From an uncultured Actinoplanes sp. (lineage in GTDB: Bacteria > Actinomycetota > Actinomycetes > Mycobacteriales > Micromonosporaceae), in contig CAKUMG010000384.1 of NCBI GenBank assembly GCA_934667465.1, forward strand, positions 1-6,183: 6,183 bases of DNA. The letters are read 5' to 3'. Each line of letters opens with the position of its first letter. Position 1 is the first letter of the stretch. Both the position numbers and the translations under genes were made by a program. The notes under the pieces are model-generated. The model was not told the origin of the DNA. It worked only from the letters and a program-made list of their open reading frames with translations, and ran no database searches. Below, piece by piece: positions 1-5,157 of the stretch.

Positions 1-20
1 CCACGAAGGGCATCTGACCT

Positions 21-1241
21 ATGCTGCGTTCCCTCTTCTCCGGCATCAGCGGTCTCCGCGCGCACCAGCAGATGATGGACGTCACGGGCAACAACATCGC
101 CAACGTGAACACCACGGGTTACAAGAGCAGCCAGACCGTCTTCCAGGACACCCTGTCGCAGATGGTCAACGCCGCCGGTGCCCCGCAGAACCAGTCGGGT
201 GGCACCAACCCGGCCCAGGTCGGCCTCGGTGTGCGTACGGCCAGCATCAACGCCAACTTCAGCCAGGGCGCCGCGCAGACCACCGGCAAGTCCGGCGACA
301 TGATGATCCAGGGCGACGGCTTCTTCGTGGTCAAGAGCGGCGGCGAGTCGGTCTACACCCGCGCCGGCTCGTTCACCTTCGACGCCAACGGCTCGCTGAC
401 CACCCCGAACGGCCAGATCGTCCAGGGCTGGTCCGCCGACACCGACGGCAACGTCAACACGGCGGGCGCCCCGGGCAACATCAAGCTGCCGATCGGCATC
501 AGCCTGGCGCCGGAGGCGACCGAGAGCTTCACCCTGACCGGCAACCTCTCCTTCGAGGCCCCGATCAACACCGCGGCGCCGGGTGCCACGCCCACCGCCG
601 GCAGCTCCAAGGTCATCCCGATCCCGGTCGTCGACGCGAACGGCGCCTCCAGCACCCTCAACGTCACGATGACCAAGACCGGCGCCAACGAGTGGACCGC
701 GTCGACGCCGGCGCCGGGCAACTCGACAGTCGCGATCACGTTCCAGAACGGCAAGCCGGTGGCCGCCGACGGCTCCCCGCTGACCAGCATCGAGCTCGAC
801 GGCCTCGACGTGGACATCACCGACATCACGCACTACAGCGGCCAGACCGAGGCCCGGGTGAGCGCGTCGGACGGTTCCGCGGCGGGCATCCTGAGCTCCT
901 ACACGGTGTCGAACACCGGCCAGATCGTCGGTGTCTTCTCCAACGGCCTCAAGCAGTCCCTCGGTCAGCTGGCCCTGGCGAACTTCAACAACGTCAACGG
1001 CCTGGAGAAGATCGGCGACTCGATGTTCCGCAGCACGGTGAACTCGGGTCTCGCCCAGGTCGGCGCGGCCGGCTCGGCGGGCCTCGGCCTGATCACCAAC
1101 GGCGCGCTCGAGATGTCGAACGTCGACCTGGCCCAGGAGTTCACCAACCTGGTCATCGCCCAGCGTGGCTTCCAGGCCAACAGCCGCATCATCACGACCT
1201 CCGACGAGATCCTCCAGGAGCTCGTCAACCTCAAGCGCTAG
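21..1241 (+). CDS. flgE: Flagellar hook protein FlgE
   Basis: This gene encodes the subunit of the flagellar hook, the curved universal joint exported through the flagellar type III system and polymerised between rod and filament. The 406-residue product is close to the usual length (about 400 in enterics). Residues 1-35 form the rod/hook N-terminal region, with the hallmark NNIANVNTTGYK at 24-35. Residues about 85-140 carry the conserved hook core (IQGDGFFVV, then YTRAGSFTFDANG). A variable Ala/Thr/Gly-rich domain follows at about 170-310. The last 45 residues are the rod/hook C-terminal helix, with NVDLAQEFTNLVIAQRGFQANSR. The two terminal helices pack together as the D0 coiled coil. ATG at 21 is preceded by GAAGGG at 5-10. 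A TGA at 15-17 in another frame could end an upstream gene, classically flgD, but only four codons of it are visible. A terminator follows directly. The family assignment is certain. Confidence 0.97.
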   Translation: MLRSLFSGISGLRAHQQMMDVTGNNIANVNTTGYKSSQTVFQDTLSQMVNAAGAPQNQSGGTNPAQVGLGVRTASINANFSQGAAQTTGKSGDMMIQGDGFFVVKSGGESVYTRAGSFTFDANGSLTTPNGQIVQGWSADTDGNVNTAGAPGNIKLPIGISLAPEATESFTLTGNLSFEAPINTAAPGATPTAGSSKVIPIPVVDANGASSTLNVTMTKTGANEWTASTPAPGNSTVAITFQNGKPVAADGSPLTSIELDGLDVDITDITHYSGQTEARVSASDGSAAGILSSYTVSNTGQIVGVFSNGLKQSLGQLALANFNNVNGLEKIGDSMFRSTVNSGLAQVGAAGSAGLGLITNGALEMSNVDLAQEFTNLVIAQRGFQANSRIITTSDEILQELVNLKR

Positions 1242-1255
1242 TCACCGCCGGCCGG

Positions 1256-1295
1256 AGCCGGGACGGGCCTCGTGCCCGTCCCGGCTTTTGGTTTT
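1256..1295 (+). terminator. Rho-independent terminator after flgE
   Basis: A perfect 13-bp GC-rich stem has its arms at 1256-1268 (AGCCGGGACGGGC) and 1274-1286, with a 5-nt loop CTCGT. TTTT at 1286-1289 and a second TTTT at 1292-1295 follow immediately. It starts 15 nt after the flgE stop codon. It is the only textbook intrinsic terminator in the window and separates the hook transcript from the flbD-mot-fliL run. Confidence 0.92.
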
Positions 1296-1315
1296 CCCAG
1301 GATTTCTCGCGCTCC

Positions 1316-1333
1316 GCACCCGGATAGCGACCC
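1316..1333 (+). promoter_or_regulatory. Direct-repeat operator candidate upstream of flbD promoter (TcrA-box-like, degenerate)
   Basis: GCACCCG (1316-1322), four spacer bases and GCGACCC (1327-1333) form a 7+4+7 direct repeat with an 11-bp period, about one helical turn. It ends 7 nt upstream of the -35-like CTCA. From memory, the box bound by the orphan response regulator TcrA in Actinoplanes missouriensis is GCA(A/C)CCG-N4-GCA(A/C)CCG. The first half fits exactly and the second at 5 of 7 positions. The position just upstream of the -35 element would suit an activator. Assignment to a TcrA-type regulator is an inference. Confidence 0.45.
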
Positions 1334-1340
1334 TTACGCG

Positions 1341-1367
1341 CTCATCGGCAACCCGGAACGCGCCGAA
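1341..1367 (+). promoter_or_regulatory. FliA (sigma-28 type) promoter for flbD-motA-motB-fliL
   Basis: A CTCA -35-like element (1341-1344) is separated by 17 nt from GCCGAA (1362-1367). This is close to the flagellar sigma pattern (enterobacterial -10 GCCGATAA) and to the CTCA-N15-17-GCCGA form I recall for actinoplanete motility genes. It lies just after the flgE terminator and upstream of the first gene of the next run, where a promoter is needed. Transcription would begin near 1375, giving a leader of about 65 nt before the GTG of flbD. The fliM promoter in this window has the same elements with the same 17-nt spacing. Confidence 0.68.
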
Positions 1368-1379
1368 TGGTCATGCGAA

Positions 1380-1395
1380 GGGCCGCGTACGGCCT
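1380..1395 (+). other. Small hairpin near the 5' end of the predicted flbD leader
   Basis: GGCCG (1381-1385) and CGGCC (1390-1394) form a 5-bp stem with a CGTA loop, extendable by a G-T pair at 1380/1395. It would lie within a few bases of the predicted 5' end of the flbD mRNA. There it could protect the transcript, but short GC hairpins also occur by chance in DNA of this composition. Confidence 0.25.
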
Positions 1396-1440
1396 GCCAT
1401 GCCGCCAAGCAGCACCCAGCAATGCCAAGGACGGGATGTC

Positions 1441-1722
1441 GTGATCCTCGTAACCCGCATCAACGGAAGCGTCTTCGCGCTGAATCCGGATCTCATCGAG
1501 CGCGCCGAGTGCACGCCCGACACGGTCGTCACCCTCGTGGACGGCACGAAGTACGTCATCGCCGAGTCCGTGCCGGAGTTCATCGACTCGGTACGGCACT
1601 ACCGCGCCTCCCTGATCTGCCAGGCGAGCCGTCTCGAGGCCGAACAGGCCGCCACCGACCCGGCCGGCGACGAGCAGCCGGCCGCCGCCAACGTGCTGCC
1701 GCTGCACCGGAAGGAACGCTGA
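1441..1722 (+). CDS. flbD: FlbD family flagellar protein (SwrD-like)
   Basis: This is a small protein of 93 residues. The first 55 match the FlbD family: MILVTRINGSVFALNPDLIE, then TPDTVVTLVDGTKYVIAES and a terminal H-Y-R. The residues after about 60 form a hydrophilic Ala/Glu/Asp-rich tail beyond the usual family length. The Bacillus subtilis relative SwrD (YlzI) raises motor power, apparently through the stator. The position here, one base before motA, fits that role. GTG at 1441 is chosen because the family begins with M-I-x-L-T-R and AAGGA lies 9 nt upstream (1427-1431). An in-frame ATG at 1399 would add 14 residues with no family similarity. It is the first gene of the run flbD-motA-motB-fliL. 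This family is distinct from the Caulobacter transcriptional regulator also called FlbD. The molecular role is inferred. Confidence 0.9.
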   Translation: MILVTRINGSVFALNPDLIERAECTPDTVVTLVDGTKYVIAESVPEFIDSVRHYRASLICQASRLEAEQAATDPAGDEQPAAANVLPLHRKER

Positions 1723-1723
1723 C

Positions 1724-2512
1724 ATGGATCTCGCCACCATCATCGGCGTCGTCGTCGGCCTCATCATCGTTTTCGTCGTCCAGATCCTGGAGGGCGGCCA
1801 CGCCTCCTCCATCCTGCTCTGGCCCTCGATGATGCTGGTCTTCGGCGGCGCCTACTGCGCGGCCATGGCCGGCGGCATCCTCAAGGACGCCCTCGGCGTC
1901 GGCAAGCTGTTCCAGAAGGCGTTCCTGGCCAAGGTCGCGCCGCCCACCAAGCTCGTCGAGGACATCGTCAAGCTCGCGGAGCGAGCCCGGCGGGAAGGCC
2001 TGCTGGCCCTGGAGGACGCGGTCAAGACCGTCGAGCACCCGTTCCTCAAGCGCGGCCTGCAGCTCGCGATCGACGGCACCGACCCGGAGGAACTGCACGA
2101 CATCCTCCAGGCCGAGATCGCCGCGAAGAAGAAGGCCGACAAGGCCGGCATGAAGATCTTCGAGAACATGGGCGGTTACGCGCCGACCATCGGCATCGTC
2201 GGCACGGTCATGGGCCTGGTGCACGTGCTCGAGAACCTCGACAAGCCCGACACGCTGGGCCACTCCATTGCCGCGGCGTTCTGCGCCACGCTCTGGGGCG
2301 TGCTCTCCGCCAACTTGATCTTCCTACCCGCGGCCTCCCGCCTGACCCGACTATCGGGGATCGAGGCGGACGAGATGAGCCTGGTCATCGACGGGGTGCT
2401 CGCGATCCAGGCCGGTTCCAACCCACGCCTGGTGGCCCAGAAACTGCGCAGCCTGCTACCACCTGACGCGGCACAGGCGGCCGAGGCCTCGTCCGGCAAG
2501 AAGGCGGCCTGA
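1724..2512 (+). CDS. motA: Flagellar motor stator protein MotA
   Basis: MotA is the cytoplasmic-membrane stator subunit. Five copies surround a MotB dimer and turn ion flow into torque on FliG. The 262-residue protein has two N-terminal membrane helices (about 4-21 and 29-50) and a long cytoplasmic loop with the charged torque residues R89/R90 and E97, spaced like E. coli R90 and E98. Two C-terminal helices follow (about 153-171 and 182-204), carrying the conserved prolines P154 (in GGYAPTIGIVG) and P202. The conserved F-L-K-R-G-L segment lies at 107-112. T161 in helix 3 and T189 in helix 4 sit 28 residues apart, as do the sodium-associated threonines T158 and T186 of Vibrio PomA. GGAAGGAA (1709-1716) is a good ribosome binding site inside the end of flbD. 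The gap to flbD is one base, so the two genes are probably translationally coupled. Confidence 0.96.
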   Translation: MDLATIIGVVVGLIIVFVVQILEGGHASSILLWPSMMLVFGGAYCAAMAGGILKDALGVGKLFQKAFLAKVAPPTKLVEDIVKLAERARREGLLALEDAVKTVEHPFLKRGLQLAIDGTDPEELHDILQAEIAAKKKADKAGMKIFENMGGYAPTIGIVGTVMGLVHVLENLDKPDTLGHSIAAAFCATLWGVLSANLIFLPAASRLTRLSGIEADEMSLVIDGVLAIQAGSNPRLVAQKLRSLLPPDAAQAAEASSGKKAA

Positions 2513-2514
2513 GC

Positions 2515-3537
2515 ATGAGTTCCGGTGGCGGTGGCAAGCGCAAGGTGCCCCACGAGGAACACGAGGAGCACGTCAACCATGAGCGCTGGCTCGTGTCGTA
2601 CGCCGACATGCTCACGCTCCTGTTCGTCCTGTTCGTGGTGCTGTATTCGATGAGCAACGTCGACCAGAAGAAGTTCGCGCAGCTGGCGGCCGGCCTCTCC
2701 GAGGGCTTCGGAGCCGCGAGCGTGGCGTTCTCCGGCAACGTCTCGAACCTCGACGGCGCCGGCCAGGCTACGACCGTGGTGCCGATCGACCCGGGCGTCA
2801 ACCCGGGTGGCGGGGACGGCGGCACGGCCGGCATGAGCAAGGAGCAGAAGGAGGCGGTCGAGCGGGCCGTCAAGGCATCGCAGCGCGCCGAGGCCTCGCG
2901 GAACGCCAAGGCGGCGGCCAAGGAAGCCGAGTCGCTCAAGAAGCTCGAGAACCAGTTGGCCGACGCGCTGAAGGCGGCCAAGCTGCTCGGGCAGGTGAAG
3001 TTCACCATCGACCAGCGCGGCCTGGTGGTGACCATCGTGACCAACGAGGTGATCTTCGCGGGCAACCGCGCCGACCTGCAGCCGGGCGGCAAGAAGATCC
3101 TGGACACCATCGCGCCGGCGTTGATCAAGCTGCCCAACAACATCGAGGTCGACGGGCACACCAACCAGCTCCGGGCGACCACGACGTTCTACCCGAGCGG
3201 CTGGGAGCTGTCGGCGGCGCGCGCGTCGGCGACGGTGCGCTACCTGATCTCCGACGGCCTGCCCAAGAAGCGGATGAGTGCCGTCGGCTTCTCCGACACC
3301 AAGCCGCTGATCGACCCGAAGGACCCCCGGTCCGTGACCGCGAACCGCCGGGTCGACGTGATCATCCTGACGACGCTCTCCGCCGAGCAGGCGGCCCTGC
3401 TGCCGTCGGCGGCCGGCGACGACAGCAAGTTGCATTCCGGTCAGACCACCGCCGAGGCGGCCGCCGCGGCTAAGGCGGCGGCCACCGAGGCCGAAACGAC
3501 CACCGGAACCGGCTCGACCCCAACCACTCGCGACTGA
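2515..3537 (+). CDS. motB: Flagellar motor stator protein MotB
   Basis: MotB is the stator subunit that carries the ion-binding aspartate and anchors the complex to peptidoglycan. The 340-residue protein has a charged cytoplasmic N-terminus (1-24), one membrane helix (about 25-46) with the ion-binding D31 in SYADMLTLL, and then the plug/linker region. A Lys/Glu/Ala-rich probable coiled coil spans about 108-160. The OmpA-like peptidoglycan-binding domain covers about 175-287, with VDGHTN (212-217), WELSAARA (230-237), VGFSDTKP (257-264) and NRRVDVII (277-284). Many homologues read GHTD where this one has GHTN. The C-terminal 45 residues are Ala/Thr-rich low-complexity sequence beyond the domain. 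The start lies 2 nt after motA, with only a weak AAGG upstream, so translation probably depends on coupling to motA. Confidence 0.96.
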   Translation: MSSGGGGKRKVPHEEHEEHVNHERWLVSYADMLTLLFVLFVVLYSMSNVDQKKFAQLAAGLSEGFGAASVAFSGNVSNLDGAGQATTVVPIDPGVNPGGGDGGTAGMSKEQKEAVERAVKASQRAEASRNAKAAAKEAESLKKLENQLADALKAAKLLGQVKFTIDQRGLVVTIVTNEVIFAGNRADLQPGGKKILDTIAPALIKLPNNIEVDGHTNQLRATTTFYPSGWELSAARASATVRYLISDGLPKKRMSAVGFSDTKPLIDPKDPRSVTANRRVDVIILTTLSAEQAALLPSAAGDDSKLHSGQTTAEAAAAAKAAATEAETTTGTGSTPTTRD

Positions 3538-3556
3538 CACGACAGGAGGAGCTTCG

Positions 3557-4024
3557 ATGGCCAAGGAAGAAAAGGACGCCGCGGCGGAGACGCCGAAGAA
3601 GAAGTCCAGCAAGATGCTCATCATCATCATCGCGGCCGTCGTGCTGCTCGGTGGTGGCGGTGCCGGCGCGTACTTCATGTTCTTCGCGGGCGACTCGGCC
3701 GAGGCGAAGGAGCCGGTGCTGGTCAAGGGCGAGGTCATCACGCTGGAGAACCCGCTGACGATCAACCTCGCCGACGGTCACTACCTCAAGCTCGGCTTCG
3801 CGCTGCAGATGACCGAGGAGGCCACCGGCGTCGAGCTCGACCTCGCCGAGTCGATCGACCTGGCGATCGACCAGTACACCGGCAAGGAGCTCGGCGAGCT
3901 GGAGACCGTCAAGGGCCGCGAGAAGGCCAAGGGCGAGCTGCTCGAGAAGATCGAGAAGGCCTACAACGTCGAGGAGCACCACTACGTGATGGGCATCTAC
4001 TTCACGTCGTTCGTGACGCAGTAG
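3557..4024 (+). CDS. fliL: Flagellar basal body-associated protein FliL
   Basis: FliL is a single-pass inner-membrane protein whose periplasmic or extracytoplasmic domain forms rings around stator units and supports motor output. The 155-residue protein has a Lys/Glu-rich cytoplasmic tail (1-19) and one membrane helix (about 20-42), followed by a domain that begins with a family-typical strand (ITLENPLTINLADGHYLKLG, 61-80). It ends in VMGIYFTSFVTQ, matching the characteristic FliL C-terminus (vYFT-x-FV-x-Q). The length is typical. The start is well supported by AGGAGGA at 3544-3550, the strongest ribosome binding site in the window, 6 nt before the ATG. It lies 19 nt after motB and is the last gene of the flbD-mot run, since a hairpin-rich spacer and a new promoter follow. 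Confidence 0.94.
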   Translation: MAKEEKDAAAETPKKKSSKMLIIIIAAVVLLGGGGAGAYFMFFAGDSAEAKEPVLVKGEVITLENPLTINLADGHYLKLGFALQMTEEATGVELDLAESIDLAIDQYTGKELGELETVKGREKAKGELLEKIEKAYNVEEHHYVMGIYFTSFVTQ

Positions 4025-4034
4025 CGACAGACCT

Positions 4035-4077
4035 CCGCGACCGGTCCGGCACGACACGGACCGGCCGCGGGTCGCGG
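4035..4077 (+). repeat. Nested inverted repeat after fliL
   Basis: CCGGTCCG (4041-4048) pairs perfectly with CGGACCGG (4057-4064) around an 8-nt loop. Overlapping it, CCGCGACC (4035-4042) is complementary to GGTCGCGG (4070-4077). The two pairings compete for 4041-4042. They could combine into one longer stem-loop. No T-tract follows. It begins 11 nt after the fliL stop codon, so it may act as a 3' stabiliser or a weak terminator. A further 6-bp pairing is possible between 4081-4086 and 4097-4102. Confidence 0.5.
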
Positions 4078-4120
4078 GATCCCGGCCCTTGGCGGCGCCG
4101 GGGGAGCGCGACGGCAGGAG

Positions 4121-4152
4121 ATGGGCGGGTCCGCGCGCGCGGACCCGCCCAT
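4121..4152 (+). terminator. Perfect 32-nt palindrome, probable hairpin terminator of the fliL transcript
   Basis: Bases 4121-4152 form an uninterrupted perfect palindrome: the left arm begins ATGGGCGGGTCC and the right arm ends GGACCCGCCCAT, with an alternating GC centre. As RNA it would fold into a stem of 14 bp with a 4-nt loop. Only ATTCGGCTT follows, so there is no proper U-tract. Termination of the flbD-motA-motB-fliL message is the simplest reading, given its place between fliL and the fliM promoter. A dyad binding site for a dimeric protein is the alternative. Confidence 0.6.
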
Positions 4153-4185
4153 TCGGCTTGCCGGGGGACAAAGCACGCCGTACGC

Positions 4186-4212
4186 CTCAGCGGTTGCCGA
4201 ACGGGTGCCGAT
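4186..4212 (+). promoter_or_regulatory. FliA (sigma-28 type) promoter for fliM-fliN-fliO
   Basis: CTCA (4186-4189), 17 nt and GCCGAT (4207-4212, continuing GA) closely match the flagellar sigma factor pattern and repeat the geometry of the flbD promoter. The -10-like element ends 7-9 nt before the GTG of fliM. The predicted transcription start therefore falls at about 4220-4222, on or next to the start codon, implying a leaderless or nearly leaderless message. A nearby GCCGAA at 4196-4201 has no suitable -35 partner. Confidence 0.62.
4191..4208 (-). promoter_or_regulatory. Direct-repeat operator candidate overlapping the fliM promoter (TcrA-box-like)
   Basis: On the + strand, CGGTTGC (4191-4197), four bases and CGGGTGC (4202-4208) are direct repeats with an 11-bp period. 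Read on the minus strand this is GCACCCG-N4-GCAACCG, which fits both halves of the TcrA box I recall from Actinoplanes missouriensis, GCA(A/C)CCG-N4-GCA(A/C)CCG. It fills the spacer between the -35 and -10 elements of the fliM promoter and touches the -10. A similar but degenerate module lies upstream of the flbD promoter in the other orientation. The link to a TcrA-type response regulator rests on memory of the consensus. Confidence 0.55.
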
Positions 4213-4221
4213 GAGGACGAC

Positions 4222-5157
4222 GTGACCTCCTCGCCGACCCGATCCCCCGGCAAGATGGCCCGCCGTGCCGGGGCGGGGCCCACCACGTACGACTTCCGCA
4301 AGCCCATCAAGCTGTCCCGCGACCACGTCCGGACCCTGCAGATCGCGTTCGAGACGTACGCACGCAGCTGCGGAACCCTGTTCACCACCCGGCTCCGCGT
4401 CGTCAGCAGCGTCTCCCTGGTCTCGATCGAGCAGCTGAACTACGACGAGTACGTCGCCTCGCAGGCCAACCCGACCGTGATCGCCGTGGTCTCCATCGAC
4501 CCGCTGCCCGGCACGGTGCTCATGGAGATGGCCTCCTCCACGGTCATGACCGCTATTGATCACATGCTCGGCGGCCCGGGCGGTCCCCAGCCCGAGCGCC
4601 CGCTGACCGAGGTCGAGATGCCGCTGCTGCGCGGGCTGCTGGAGCGGATGCTGGGCGAGCTGCGGTACGGGTTCGAGACGCTGGTGGACATTCACCCCAA
4701 GCTCAAGGACATCGAGTACAACGCGCAGTTCCTCCGCGCGCACCAGCCGGGCGACGCGGTGGTGATCGCCACCTTCGAGATGAAGGTCGGCACCGAGGAG
4801 TGCGCCGCCACGCTCTGCCTGCCGTTCAACACCATCCTGCCGGTGCTGGAGAAGCAGGAGATGATCGAGCTCACGCCGGCCGAGCGGATGGTGCGCGACA
4901 CCTCGCTGCGCAACCTCACGGCCGGACTTTCCGCGGCGCCGATTGACGTAGCTGTCCGATTCCAGCCCATGCGCATGCGTACCGATGACATCGTGGATCT
5001 ACGCCCCGGCGACGTCGTGCCGCTCGGGCACCCGACCAGCGTGCCGCTTGAGGTAACGGTCAACGAGACCGTTTTCGCCCACGCGGTGCCCGGTAATCAG
5101 GGCGCCCGGCTCGCCTGTCTCGTCGTGCCGTCGCCCAAGGAGGAAGAACGTAGATGA
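4222..5157 (+). CDS. fliM: Flagellar motor switch protein FliM
   Basis: FliM is the middle component of the C-ring switch; it links FliG to FliN and sets rotation direction. The 311-residue product has a short N-terminal tail (1-22), then the CheC-like middle domain from [18 protein letters not shown] to about 215, including LGGPG at 116-120, the conserved GGxG motif that contacts FliG. A C-terminal FliN-like (SpoA) domain lies at about 235-305. The usual N-terminal CheY-P docking peptide (LSQ-x-EIDALL type) is absent, and translating the frame back to about 4150 does not recover it. The GTG at 4222 gives the full tail. A GAGGA at 4213-4217 lies only 4 nt before it and overlaps the predicted -10, so it may not be transcribed. 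ATG at 4255 (codon 12) is the alternative start and would still leave the middle domain intact. The gene overlaps fliN by 4 nt. Confidence 0.95.
   Translation: MTSSPTRSPGKMARRAGAGPTTYDFRKPIKLSRDHVRTLQIAFETYARSCGTLFTTRLRVVSSVSLVSIEQLNYDEYVASQANPTVIAVVSIDPLPGTVLMEMASSTVMTAIDHMLGGPGGPQPERPLTEVEMPLLRGLLERMLGELRYGFETLVDIHPKLKDIEYNAQFLRAHQPGDAVVIATFEMKVGTEECAATLCLPFNTILPVLEKQEMIELTPAERMVRDTSLRNLTAGLSAAPIDVAVRFQPMRMRTDDIVDLRPGDVVPLGHPTSVPLEVTVNETVFAHAVPGNQGARLACLVVPSPKEEERR

Noticed and set aside
1..17. Tail of an upstream gene (codons reading T-K-G-I then TGA at 15-17), possibly flgD
   Set aside because: Only four codons are visible and two other frames are also open, so identity and even existence cannot be shown from the window.
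1165..1440. Upstream extension of flbD inside the flgE reading region
   Set aside because: The added residues are Ser/Arg/Pro-rich with no FlbD similarity, cross the terminator and promoter, and the family N-terminus begins exactly at GTG 1441.
1436..1444. ATG-TCG-TGA overlapping the flbD start
   Set aside because: A two-codon frame with no sign of use; the GTG at 1441 has better spacing to AAGGA.
2176..3765. 529-codon open frame on the minus strand
   Set aside because: It lies antisense to motA, motB and the start of fliL, which have clear family matches. Its predicted protein is Arg/Leu/Gly/Ala-rich without recognisable motifs, as expected from the complement of GC-rich coding DNA.
4196..4201. 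GCCGAA upstream of fliM as an alternative -10 element
   Set aside because: No CTCA-like element lies 15-17 nt upstream; the bases 4175-4180 do not resemble a -35.
4211..4225. ATG at 4211 as a start for fliM
   Set aside because: It is out of frame with fliM and meets TGA after four codons (ATG-AGG-ACG-ACG-TGA).
5028..5045. GCACCCG inside fliM as another TcrA-type box
   Set aside because: The second half at the right spacing (GCGTGCC) matches only 3 of 7 positions, and it lies within conserved coding sequence.
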